Source of the DNA: Aculops lycopersici
Taxonomy: Eukaryota; Arthropoda; Arachnida; Trombidiformes; Eriophyidae
Direction: 5' to 3'
Length of the DNA stretch: 64,000 nucleotides
NCBI GenBank assembly: GCA_015350385.1
Contig: WNKI01000004.1
Location: forward strand, 3,488,407-3,552,406
The notes under the pieces are model-generated. The model worked only from the letters and a program-made list of their open reading frames with translations, had not been told where the DNA came from and did no database searches. Positions 34,073 to 43,420 of this stretch are shown here, in pieces (the first letter of the stretch is position 1; every line of letters starts with the position of its first letter). The position numbers and the translations under genes were made by a program.

Positions 34073-35315
34073 AATGGTTGAAACTGAGGATCCGATAGGT
34101 GTTGCTCGGAATCATGCGCTCAACCGCAGACAAACTAGAGTGGATGTCCCGATTCTTAGAATCCATTTGCTTAACCGCCTCGTTTCATCTTCGTCCACCT
34201 TGATTGACCCAGCCAAGGCTGAGTTTGCACCTTCCACAGTACCACTGAAGACCGGGTACCCGAATGGCGTACCAGATCTACAGGCCGCCTATGGCGCCTG
34301 CACAACAAGCGACGAGGTCACGCCGACGGTCTCTAGGGATCATATCTGCGTCAGGAAGTGCACCGCCTCCAGAAGCGTCAAATTGGTGGCGCCTCCAATT
34401 GCCAACCAGCCGACGCTAGCGAGGAAACCTCCATCCTAAACCCTCCGAGCACAAGCGCCCCGGCAACACCAGAGATCAAGCTCGACGTCTCAAACGGACT
34501 AGAGGCTGACATAGACGGTTCGTCCAGCTCGGCACCTGCAGGCGCCATTAGCGCCAACAATCCTTTCGTCCAGCTCGCCTTCCCCTCGGAGCCCTCGATT
34601 CGGTGGCTCGTGGGCATAGGGAGCGTAGCCATTCTGCTAGCGATGATCGTGTTCCAAGCCTGCTTCACTGTGTACAAAAACAAGCAGGCCAACAAGGAGA
34701 GCCTCTACCGACAGAGTGCCTTCAAGCAGAATGCCTATTTGCACGGCGCCTACATCAGTGATACTCACCACCAGCCGTCCACCGGAAGCGAGGAAACTCA
34801 GACGGCGAGTCTGCACAAGCCGGCGCCGAGCTCGCTGGTTACCCAAAACGTGAACCAGTCGCGAGTTGCCGCCGGCCACAACCACCCGTTGCATCGGGCA
34901 CCCCACCACCATCCCCATCACGTTCACAATCACATGCATGCACCACCGCCACAATTTTCCCGAAACCCCTACGATGAGTTCGCCAGCCCGTCGGCCACCG
35001 AAAGCGGTGAGCACGACGAGGACGAGGACGAGCTCGAGGAAGTTGAGGACGAACAGTTCGACGACGAGCTCATAATGGACGCTCAATTTGACTACGGCCA
35101 CCAGCGCCCGCTTGCGCCCACCCATCACCGACACACCCACCGGGGGGGGGGATGTCGGCGACCTTGGCCCGTACCTGCATCGGGGCCACACTCATGCCCA
35201 CGCTCGGCCTAGCCAACAATATTATCATCAGCACCAGAGAGCTCACGTGCCAATCAGATCTCAGTCTCAAATTAAACCAGACTCCTACTTCTTGCCATCG
35301 CAACGCCGCTACTAG
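34073..35315 (+). pseudogene. single-pass membrane protein gene with broken frame (sequence error or true frameshift)
   Basis: Three frames must be joined to read this gene. The first, from the ATG at 34073, reads to about 34370 and contains Cys-bearing sequence (YGACTTSDEV, HICVRKC). The second, open from 34337, carries NNPFVQLAFPSEPSIRW and a transmembrane segment LVGIGSVAILLAMIVFQACF, then a His-rich and Glu/Asp-rich cytoplasmic part. At 35142-35151 a run of ten G shifts the frame: the frame before it ends in an abrupt stop near 35212, while the frame after it reads naturally (SQQYYHQHQRAHV, DSYFLPSQRRY) to a TAG at 35313, ten bases before an AATAAA at 35325. Nine G would restore continuity. 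The first transition near 34340-34370 is unresolved and may be an intron or another indel. Family not recognised. I use pseudogene only to mark the broken frame; an intact gene with an assembly error is more likely. Confidence 0.5.
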
Positions 35316-35324
35316 TGGCTGCGG

Positions 35325-35330
35325 AATAAA
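35325..35330 (+). terminator. poly(A) signal of the broken-frame membrane gene
   Basis: AATAAA ten bases after the TAG at 35313-35315. It supports the frame downstream of the G run as the true C-terminus. Confidence 0.5.
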
Positions 35331-35427
35331 GTATATAATAATACTGCTTGGTAAATTTTATCAGTCAAGACGATCGTTTAGAATCTCATCTTGAAGCATT
35401 CTCATTCGACCAGCTTATTTCTTTTAC

Positions 35428-35976
35428 CTACATGTCTTCCATGACTCTCGGCTCAATCTCGGGCAGTTCACCCAACGTAAGGCCAGTAGATTGCAGGGTC
35501 TTGTAGAACGTCTTTATTTTTGGGCTGTCAGTCTGATTCATCCCGTCCTTGATTCCGGCAATTAAGTAGCCGCTCTGTTGACAGCGTCTAGACAACACCT
35601 GAGCTATGACCGAAGCGGCTTGACTCGTGGTAGGATTCTTGAAATACTTGGCCAAGCGCGGTTCTCTTATCGACGCCTTCACTAGTCGTCGGCCTGACCA
35701 GTGTTCTAAGTAGGCGTCTAGATGATTGTTGTTCTCCTCTAAGGTAACTCTATGACTGCAATGATTTGGCGCCCTCTCTAACCAAAAACCTTTGGGTTTT
35801 GGCTCCACTGATAGCTGCTCAAGGTTCGAGGATTTCAATTGAAGTCTTGCATTTGGATCCAATTCAATATCTGAGCTGAGCCGTGTAACTCTTTTGTTGC
35901 ACAATTTGTTGTATGAGATCTACCGTCGACTAATCTCACAAATAGATTTGGAGGTTAGTGCAAGTGATCTGTTCAT
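35428..35976 (-). CDS. mRpL18: mitochondrial ribosomal protein L18 (uL18m), two exons
   Basis: uL18m is a protein of the large mitochondrial ribosomal subunit. Exon 1 (35940-35976) reads MNRSLALTSKSI, a short basic and hydroxylated presequence suited to mitochondrial import. Exon 2 (35428-35888) carries the family core: NLEQLSVEPKPKGFW, HLDAYLEHWSGRRLVKASIRE and ASVIAQVLSRRCQQSGY. The proposed 51-nt intron 35889-35939 has donor T|GTGAGA and acceptor AAGAG|T, phase 1, and removes an in-frame TAG. Its length is a multiple of three. The product is 165 residues, close to the usual 170-180. The gene is divergent from SNAP29 with 278 bp between the two start codons. Confidence 0.85.
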
Positions 35977-36254
35977 TGTTATTGTATCTGTAATCAATAG
36001 ATGTATGCAAGGTTTGCAAAAGTGGGCGAAGGATAGATTATTGAATTCCGACTTTGGCCATGTGTTACGAATTTACATGCGCAGGCTCGCCTGCAGTTAT
36101 CCCAGCCTCTGACTAAGCGTGATAAAACATAAACAAACCATCGCCTGAGCTATTAAAAACTCAATTGGGCCAACTTGCGTCCAGATAGTTGCATGTTATA
36201 TTGTATCAATCTCTAAATTTTCATCCTCTAATCACTCTTTGAATATCTGGAACC

Positions 36255-36947
36255 ATGAGTAACGCTAATAAAGATATCGACGACGTCGACGATGACTTGT
36301 TCATCTCTAAGAGGCCGCAAAATTACATCTTTGCCGACAAGAAAGTCGCCGACATTCAGGAGAGAACGAGTCAATCCATGGCCAACAGTAGGGCTGCAAT
36401 AATGGAAAGCGAAAGGGTGGGCAAGCAAACATTAGAAATGTTATCATCGCAACGAGAAGCTTTGGATCGAGCTGAGAATGGTCTAGATACCATTAATGCT
36501 ACAACCAGAGCCACGCAAAAGCATCTCAATAACATGAGATCCTGGCTCGGCGGATTCAAGAGTCTGTTTGGGAATAGCTCCACCACAAATACAACGCCGG
36601 CGGTACCAGTAGCCAACACTCCAGGTGGAATGACGATTGCCAATATGCCACAGAATTCTCCAATAGCAGGCTCAATTACATCATCTGGCTCATCCTCTAG
36701 AGGCAGAGCCTCATTATTATCGCAACGAAGAGGTGTCTCAAGCGACGAACCAAAGGATAAATTCGAGGAGGACCTGAGTGAGATTGGATACGGATTAGGA
36801 ATACTGAAAGAAATGGCCTCACAGTTGGGCGATGAAATAGGCGACCAAAACAATATGATCGACAGGATAGCCGAGAAGTCGGAGCGCGCAGGTGATAGTA
36901 TCAAGCATCAAAATCGTCAGATGCAACAACTTCTGAAGAAAGGTTAA
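36255..36947 (+). CDS. Snap29: SNAP29, Qbc-SNARE
   Basis: SNAP29 supplies two SNARE helices to fusion complexes and, with syntaxin 17 and VAMP8/VAMP7, drives autophagosome-lysosome fusion. The 230-residue product starts at an AACCATGA context. The Qb helix region lies at about residues 35-110 (TLEMLSSQREALDRAENGLDTINAT) and the Qc region at about 168-228 (DLSEIGYGLGILKEMASQLGDE). Between them is a Ser/Pro-rich linker without the palmitoylated cysteines of SNAP25, as expected for SNAP29. The acidic N-terminus (DDVDDDLF) stands in the place of the NPF motif, which is not seen. Poly(A) signal at 37093. Confidence 0.93.
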   Translation: MSNANKDIDDVDDDLFISKRPQNYIFADKKVADIQERTSQSMANSRAAIMESERVGKQTLEMLSSQREALDRAENGLDTINATTRATQKHLNNMRSWLGGFKSLFGNSSTTNTTPAVPVANTPGGMTIANMPQNSPIAGSITSSGSSSRGRASLLSQRRGVSSDEPKDKFEEDLSEIGYGLGILKEMASQLGDEIGDQNNMIDRIAEKSERAGDSIKHQNRQMQQLLKKG

Positions 36948-37092
36948 TTCTTTGAGGCTCAGTCTCATGAACCGTCCTCCCACTGTCCGGTATCGATACC
37001 CAGGAGTAGTGCTAGTTGAGCTGCTGGATCTCAGCAATCAACATTAGATTCCACATTTATCATCATGAGATATGAGATAAGAACACAATCCG

Positions 37093-37098
37093 AATAAA
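37093..37098 (+). terminator. poly(A) signal of SNAP29
   Basis: AATAAA 145 nt after the SNAP29 stop codon. Transketolase ends on the opposite strand at 37161, so the two genes converge with barely any spacer. Confidence 0.55.
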
Positions 37099-37160
37099 TT
37101 TAAAATTGTTTTAATTTGTTATATGTAAAAAGCAATTTGTGAACCTCCCATTGCATTGAA

Positions 37161-39017
37161 TTAATTGTTTACAAGCTTGTTGACGGCGTTCACGATATCT
37201 TTAGCTGATATGCCAAACTTCTCGAGCAAGACCTCAGGAGGTCCACTACGAGGAACATCACGAACTGCCAAGTGGACAAAGTTGACCTGATGACCCGCCA
37301 GCGCACTTAGGACGGCCTCACCGATTCCACCTTCGGGATAATGATCTTCGACGACAACCACTCTCATCTGAACGTCCTTGGCGTTCTTGAGGATGGCCTC
37401 TTGGTCGATGGGCTTGATGGTGAATGGATCGACAATTCTAATGTGGGTCTGGTGGTTCTTGGCCAGGATGTCGGAAGCGCGCAGCGCCTCGTGGAGAGTG
37501 ACACCAGCAGCAATAACTAGAGCCTGGTCCAAAGTCCCATTCTTGGAAACCACTTTAGCCTTGCCAACCTCGAAAACTTCATCGTTGGGGTAGACCATAG
37601 TTGTAGCAGGACGCGAGGTTCGAGTGAATGTGATTCCCTTAGTTTGGGCAGCCAATTCGATGGCACGCTCCGTGGAGACCGCGTCACTGGGATAAAAAAT
37701 GGTTGCAGTCGGAATGGCCCTGAACATGGCCAAATCCTCGAGAGCCATTTGAGAGGGTCCATCTTCGCCAATACTAACTCCACAATGGGATCCCACACAG
37801 TTGATGTTGGATTGCGAGATGGCAGCCATACGAAGGTGGTCGTATCCACGGGCAAAGAAAGCAGCAAAAGTGGATAGGAAGACAATAGAGCGATCCCGAC
37901 AAGCTGCTCCGATACCAACACCTATCATGTTTTGTTCGGCAATGAAACACTCGCCGAAGCGGTCCGGGAACTCCTTCTGGAAGATGTCGGCGAAAGTGCT
38001 ATTCTTGGTGTCGCCGTCGAAGGCAATAACTCTTTCGTTGCTACGGCCCAGTTTGGCTAGAGCGAAGCCATAAGCCTGTCTAGTGGCCACCTTGGCATCG
38101 GCATTGTAAGAAGGGGGTTGCGATAGTTTAACAGACAAGTCTGGCACTGGGAGCGCCCTTTCTGGCTTCTTCGGCTTGATGGTGGTTGTTGGCGACGACA
38201 GAAGCTTCTCCAGATGTTCGATGATGTTATCACCTGTAGCTCCCAGTGGCTTGCCGTGCCAGTTTTCCTTGTCCTCAATTTCTGGGAATCCACGGCCCTT
38301 GAAAGTTTTGCACACGATAGCCTTCGGCTTTCCATTTTTGTTGGACTTGGCCTCGGTCAATGCCTTCACCAATTCCTCGACAGAGTGACCGTCCACAACA
38401 TGAGTGTCCATTCCGAAAGCCTTGCATCGGGCCTCGTATATGTCCATTTGGTGTTGGTAGGGGGCAGGCTCACTCTGACCGAGACGGTTGACGTCAAAGA
38501 TTGCCACAAGATTGTCCAACTTGTGGATGGCGGAGAAAGACAGAGCTTCCCAAACGGATCCCTCGGCCGACTCTCCATCGCCCATGAGGCAATAGACGTT
38601 GTAGTCGGCCTTGTCTAGTTTCTTGCCAACAAATGCCATTCCAGCCGCACAGTTGATACCCTGGCCTAGTGATCCAGTGGCGACATCGACAAAGTTGAGT
38701 CTTGGGGTTGGGTGGCCTTCGAGGAGGGAGTCGATTTTTCTCAAATTCAACAGGTCCTCGACCGGGAAGAGACCAGCCTCGGCCCAGGCGGCATATAGAA
38801 TGGGTGCAGCGTGGCCCTTGCTGAGGATAAAACGGTCGTTGCCGCCATTTCTAGGGTCCTCAATTGTGTACTTCATCGTGTCGAAGAAAAGGACAGACAT
38901 AATCTCGGCCATCGAGGCGCACGATGTCGGGTGTCCAGATTTGGAGGCATTGGTGGCTTTGATTGAGTTGATTCTCAGCCTGTTGGCGATGTCTTTGAGT
39001 TGCTGGAAGTCGGTCAT
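37161..39017 (-). CDS. transketolase
   Basis: Transketolase moves two-carbon units between sugar phosphates in the non-oxidative pentose phosphate pathway, using thiamine diphosphate and a divalent metal in the cytosol. The 618-residue product is full length. Visible are the ThDP/metal motif GDGESAEGSVWEA (about residue 145), the conserved HGKPLG segment, the catalytic-glutamate region FIAEQNMIGVG (about 358) and the C-terminal LAVRDVPRSGPPEVLL. It resembles animal TKT/TKTL rather than the longer bacterial and plant enzymes, as the 36-residue insertion typical of the latter is absent. It is intronless and convergent with SNAP29. Confidence 0.97.
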   Translation of the reverse strand: MTDFQQLKDIANRLRINSIKATNASKSGHPTSCASMAEIMSVLFFDTMKYTIEDPRNGGNDRFILSKGHAAPILYAAWAEAGLFPVEDLLNLRKIDSLLEGHPTPRLNFVDVATGSLGQGINCAAGMAFVGKKLDKADYNVYCLMGDGESAEGSVWEALSFSAIHKLDNLVAIFDVNRLGQSEPAPYQHQMDIYEARCKAFGMDTHVVDGHSVEELVKALTEAKSNKNGKPKAIVCKTFKGRGFPEIEDKENWHGKPLGATGDNIIEHLEKLLSSPTTTIKPKKPERALPVPDLSVKLSQPPSYNADAKVATRQAYGFALAKLGRSNERVIAFDGDTKNSTFADIFQKEFPDRFGECFIAEQNMIGVGIGAACRDRSIVFLSTFAAFFARGYDHLRMAAISQSNINCVGSHCGVSIGEDGPSQMALEDLAMFRAIPTATIFYPSDAVSTERAIELAAQTKGITFTRTSRPATTMVYPNDEVFEVGKAKVVSKNGTLDQALVIAAGVTLHEALRASDILAKNHQTHIRIVDPFTIKPIDQEAILKNAKDVQMRVVVVEDHYPEGGIGEAVLSALAGHQVNFVHLAVRDVPRSGPPEVLLEKFGISAKDIVNAVNKLVNN

Positions 39018-39586
39018 CTTGACAATTTGCTTGTGCTGGGATGTATCCAGATTAGAGATAGGAGTTTAAGTTGAAGGGAAATTGCGTTATTTTGTAGTGC
39101 TTATCAAAAAGTGGCTAACGGATTTTTGTTTGTAACAAGTGGCGACACTCTCAATTGGACTTTGTACTGCTGACTGGCTTCTGACTTCGGTAAAGCGGAA
39201 TGATCAGAGCTAAGTCGGTGCTTCTACTTTTATCCTAGAGGATACTTCGAGAAGATAGGTAGGAAAGTGTAGGAGTTGCGCGATCTTGTGCAGTCACTTC
39301 AATGTAGTGTGACTGCGGCGCACATGTTGGAGTTACATGTACATGTATTTCTGTGGTGCAACTGGTGGTTTTTTGCAGGCGGCGAGCAGCCAGATCACAG
39401 AAACTGCCTCCTGTGTAGGCTTCAGGTCGCCTCAAGGTTCCGCTGATACAAATTGCATCTGCAGCATTAGGTGGTTTCTACGCGAAGACAATGAGAAGAT
39501 CCAGTTCAACATGTGAAACACCATGCCGGTGAGTTTTCTCATCGATGACACGAACCGCGACTCGAATGAACCAAAAAGTTTATTAA
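39018..39586. other. intergenic region
   Basis: Promoter region of transketolase and 3' flank of BDP1. A palindromic ACATGTACATGT lies near 39335. No gene seen. Confidence 0.5.
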
Positions 39587-40480
39587 TCACTTGTAAAACA
39601 TTTCTTTGAGATCCTCTAGCTGTTCGCTATTGAGAGGAATTCTGCTCGATAGCGCGACGTCCACCTTACCCTTATTTAGTCTCTCCTCTCTCTTGAATTT
39701 CTTGTGAAGCTCGGTGCGGCTTCTGAGGCCGGAGAATAGAAGTGACTCCATGAGGGAGAAGTCGGTGCCCAAAATACTGAGTGCATGATAAAACTTCTTT
39801 GTGTCGTCCAGCGACCATTTGGTCTGGCTCGCATTGGTAGACTTGCGTCGATAGGAGTCATAGTTGGTTTTGCATATAATCTCTTCGTTATCTTCTACAA
39901 TCGCCTCTTGCTCTTTGATGGAATTCTTACGGTTGATTATTGTGGAACTCTCGTCTAAAACTAGCTTTCCGTCAGGACCCATTTTTACTTTGGGCATGAA
40001 ACTATTCTGATCTTCTTCTCCATCTTTTAGAGGCCGATTCTCATGCTTGTCGTTATCCTGATTGTCACTCTGGTTAGGCTGCTGGTTCTCTTCAGGTCGC
40101 CGTTTCTTGGCTAGTGAAACGTTTTTCTTGTGTCGCTTTTGCTCCTTTGTCATGGGCGGATTGAAAAATAGCAAGTCTCGAAGCTTGACATCCTTGTTCG
40201 CTGAGGTTCTCAAGCTTAGGGATTTGATGGGCTCGAATTTTTGGTTTGTTAACTGGTCGATCGCTTCCTGAACTTGCCGCTCGGAAACTTCATGGGTTGG
40301 TGTTCTTCGATTGGCGGTCTCGACAACAACTCGACTCGACGCTTCGGTATCTTTGATGGGATCTCTACTTTCGGCCTCAGACTGTGTTGCGGCAGTTGGT
40401 GGCGCCAAGGGTGTAGCAGGAATAGTTTGCGGGGCCACCTGTTTCAAGTTTGGCTTGAAGGTGGTTCTCCTGCGAATCAT
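39587..40480 (-). CDS. Bdp1: TFIIIB subunit B'' (BDP1)
   Basis: BDP1 joins TBP and BRF1 to form TFIIIB, which positions RNA polymerase III at tRNA and 5S rRNA genes. The 297-residue product starts MIRRRTTFKPNLKQ, like the RRAR-KPN start of the human protein. The family segment FMPKVKMGPDGKLVLDE precedes the SANT domain at about residues 222-268 (WSLDDTKKFYHALSILGTDF and SRTELHKKFKREERLNKG). It is close to a minimal BDP1: it ends soon after the SANT region and lacks the long repeat-rich C-terminal extension of vertebrate BDP1. The first ATG of the family-like sequence was chosen over an in-frame upstream non-ATG extension. Confidence 0.93.
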   Translation of the reverse strand: MIRRRTTFKPNLKQVAPQTIPATPLAPPTAATQSEAESRDPIKDTEASSRVVVETANRRTPTHEVSERQVQEAIDQLTNQKFEPIKSLSLRTSANKDVKLRDLLFFNPPMTKEQKRHKKNVSLAKKRRPEENQQPNQSDNQDNDKHENRPLKDGEEDQNSFMPKVKMGPDGKLVLDESSTIINRKNSIKEQEAIVEDNEEIICKTNYDSYRRKSTNASQTKWSLDDTKKFYHALSILGTDFSLMESLLFSGLRSRTELHKKFKREERLNKGKVDVALSSRIPLNSEQLEDLKEMFYK

Positions 40481-40640
40481 TGTGTAATAGGTCAAAGATT
40501 GTATCAAGACAATATGACAAAAGGGAACGTAAACAAAGCAACACGACCACAATTGTGGCACTCGATACTGCAACGTGCGGTGATGGGCACGGGAAAAGTG
40601 TTCTGTGTGCTCGCCAGAGGGAGCGACAATCAGTAAGAAA

Positions 40641-40784
40641 TAGGGCTGTGATTCCGGTCGCCTGCAGGTTCTGCCGAAAAAATTTTACCCCCGCTCTATT
40701 CCGGTTACCTGCAGATAAATCTGAAAAAGAGGGAAGGGGGAGAATTTTTAGCAGAACCTGCAGGCAACCTGAAGCACAGCCCTA
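40641..40784. mobile_element. fold-back MITE with long inverted repeats
   Basis: A 144-bp palindromic element. The left arm begins TAGGGCTGTG and the right arm ends CACAGCCCTA. The arms stay complementary for about 55-60 bp with a few mismatches, each holding GCCTGCAGGTTCTGC or its complement, around a short centre. A TA dinucleotide at both ends is compatible with a TA target duplication (Tc1/mariner type); no 8-bp duplication typical of hAT elements is seen. It carries no ORF and sits 160 bp upstream of the BDP1 start codon. Confidence 0.75.
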
Positions 40785-42276
40785 CCGAGTAGTTGGAAAC
40801 AGTACTCTGTGCGACGCTTGCTGGCTACCGAACTGCGTGGGGGTGAGTAGCAGTCGAGTTTGCACTCGTTATTTATGGGCGCGAGGGGGTCGCAGACTCA
40901 AGGACGGCTGCTCCTGAGCAGCGGCAGACAAAGGCGACAAGAATTTCAAACCGCCTGTGTGGGGGCGGCAAGAAGGCTGCCCGTGAAGTTGCACGCAAAA
41001 TTCCAGCAATAAGAGGGGCCGCACTCGGACTCGGGTGACTGCGAAGAGGGCAAAACGACGACAACAACAACAATTCCGTTGCAATTTGCAGCAGCACCGA
41101 TGGCTCAGGCAGGCTTTTGGCGAACGAACAAGAGAGTGCAACGCAGCGAAATTGGTAGAAAACTCGCAGCAAGAACAAGAGAGTCGCGCTACGTTTAGGG
41201 AAACACGCGTTCTTTGGGTGGGGAATCGCGCTGTCCACAGTGCGAGCTAACTTCTGTGAGTAAATATTGTGAGAGTTTCATGAATCACCAGTGATTACAT
41301 TGTTACAGCTATTCACTTCTGAATTTATACACTTTATTATTATTATTATTATTATATCTTTGTCCCCTCATAAAGTTCAAACCTACTTTAATCGTTTGTA
41401 TCACCTTCAATCCACACCTAAGAATTGATGCACTCACCGCTGCATCAAATTGGTGCAAATAGGCGAAACTAAACATCCATCATCATATATTGTGTACTAA
41501 CCCGTAAGCGAGCCCTCAGAAATCCTTTTACACATGATTTTACAAACCTAAACGCCCGAATATAGGGAAGAGATTTATTTATATTAAGTAAAATTGTTTA
41601 TCGTGTCGTTCTCACAGTATTTACAACAAAAAACCTGATAATATCTAGACGAGCAGGATCCAAGTAGCTCCGAGACAAACCAAAGTCAGACTCTCAGTAA
41701 TGAATTTAACGTCTTCATAATCGAAACTATACATAACCAGAGAAATATTAGGATCATTGGCAACTTAACAGAAGCAAAAGCCACAGCAACAACTGGAACT
41801 ATGAGAAGTTACCAATGAAGTGGGTTTGCACATATAAATACTAATATTTATTTAATAAGTCATACCTAGACGAAAATATTATCTATATATATATATATAA
41901 ATATATTTCTATGTATATAACATTACACAAAAGGCCACACAATATATTACGTGGCAACTGATCAGTTGATACAAACTTGCACACAATAGTTAATTCACCT
42001 CAAGCTAATCAAATTTTCAACCAACGAATAGTGGGTGCTAACTCAGAGAACTGCAACAAAGACAAACTAGTTGATTTTAAATATTCATATCCCAATTTCA
42101 CACCCTGTAACGATGTTTATTGTTTGATAGAGTACACCAAATTTTATATAGCTAGACTCAAAGGCACTTTATTATCATTCATTCATTATTAGACAAATCT
42201 AATTGGACAAATTAGGAAAAGCTTACCTTTATCACCAAATTTATATCTATTAATACTTGCTATATATTCTATAAAA
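40785..42276. other. intergenic region and presumed MEX-3 leader
   Basis: GC-rich at 40800-41250 and then strongly AT-rich, with an (ATT)n run near 41334-41355 and a (TA)n run at 41884-41899. No supported gene. Confidence 0.5.
41334..41355. repeat. (ATT)n microsatellite
   Basis: About seven trinucleotide units in AT-rich intergenic DNA upstream of the MEX-3 gene. Confidence 0.8.
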
Positions 42277-43053
42277 ATGTTGACAGCAACTGCTAATCCA
42301 ACGACAACAAACAACAGCCACCACAACCACCATAGCCACCAACCGCAACCCCAGCAGTATCTACAACTTGGCCAGACCGTTGAGGATGAGCGTGCATTTC
42401 AGCTTGCCATAGAGCTTACAATGCTATGTCTCAACTCCAAAGCCGATGCAGAGTTAGATAATGACTTTAGGGGTAACAAAAAGAGCCAAAATACGACTGA
42501 GTGTGTTCCGGTTCCATCCAGCGAGCACGTCGCTGAAATCGTCGGCCGCCAAGGATGCAAGATCAAAGGACTAAGAGCCAAGACCAACACTTATATAAAG
42601 ACTCCAGTTCGTGGTGAAGAGCCGGTGTTTGTGGTGACCGGCCGGAAGGAAGATGTTAACGCGGCCAAGAATGAAATTTTATCCGCAGCTGAGCATTTTA
42701 CTCAAATCAGATTACAGCGAAAGAATAATATCAATGGAGTTAGTTTGGGCTCCCTGGGATCACCCAGCCAAGCTGTTGGAGGCGGTGTCATCAGCCAAGC
42801 TCCAGGACAGACAACAATCCAAGTTCGAGTCCCTTACCGAGTTGTTGGATTGGTTGTCGGACCCAAAGGGGCAACTATAAAGCGAATTCAACAGGCAACA
42901 AATACTTATATTATCACACCAAGTCGTGAGAAAGAACCTGTATTTGAAGTTACCGGCTTACCAGATAATGTGGAGCATGCCAGAAAAGAGATTGAGTCTC
43001 ATATTGCACTCCGGACTGGAGGTTTGATCGACTCCACAGTGAAATACTTTTGA
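42277..43053 (+). CDS. MEX-3-family RNA-binding protein with two KH domains
   Basis: MEX-3 proteins bind 3' UTRs of target mRNAs and repress translation, acting in germline and cell-fate decisions. The 258-residue product has an Asn/His/Gln-rich start, then the conserved lead-in and KH1 with GRQG at residues 90-93 (VPSSEHVAEIVGRQGCKIKG), and KH2 with GPKG near 195-198 (VPYRVVGLVVGPKGATIKR). Both domains have the near-identical TNTYIKTP / TNTYIITP segments typical of MEX-3. The protein stops about 20 residues after KH2 and has no C-terminal RING, unlike vertebrate MEX3A-D; C. elegans MEX-3 also lacks RING. It is a single exon, with a poly(A) signal at 43221. Confidence 0.93.
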   Translation: MLTATANPTTTNNSHHNHHSHQPQPQQYLQLGQTVEDERAFQLAIELTMLCLNSKADAELDNDFRGNKKSQNTTECVPVPSSEHVAEIVGRQGCKIKGLRAKTNTYIKTPVRGEEPVFVVTGRKEDVNAAKNEILSAAEHFTQIRLQRKNNINGVSLGSLGSPSQAVGGGVISQAPGQTTIQVRVPYRVVGLVVGPKGATIKRIQQATNTYIITPSREKEPVFEVTGLPDNVEHARKEIESHIALRTGGLIDSTVKYF

Positions 43054-43220
43054 GATTTGATTTTAGCGTCTCACTTCACCATTATCAAGATTCGGCAAAG
43101 ACGACCACAACAGTTATTCACCTTTGAAACAAACAAACAAATCTTCACTTCAAACTTTCGAATTCATGTTCTTAACAAAATTATGTAACATACACAAACT
43201 ACAAGCCTATAGTTTTACTT

Positions 43221-43226
43221 AATAAA
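43221..43226 (+). terminator. poly(A) signal of the MEX-3 gene
   Basis: AATAAA 168 nt downstream of the MEX-3 stop codon. Confidence 0.5.
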
Positions 43227-43420
43227 ATTGATGATTACCATGGACACACAATACTGTTGGCTGTATCGAGAGCACTAAAAATGATTACAATTATCAAATT
43301 GATGTCCTAATTGGTAGCTAACAGGAATCTAATGGTAATAAATTATCTTTCTTGTTTGATCGGAGAGTCTTTGGGATAAACCAAGTCTCCCTCGAGAGTC
43401 TAAATTGTACTAAAAAATTA

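Noticed and set aside
40641..40784. hAT-type assignment for the fold-back element
   Set aside because: The ends resemble some hAT termini, but the flanking 8 bp on the two sides do not match; only a TA is shared.
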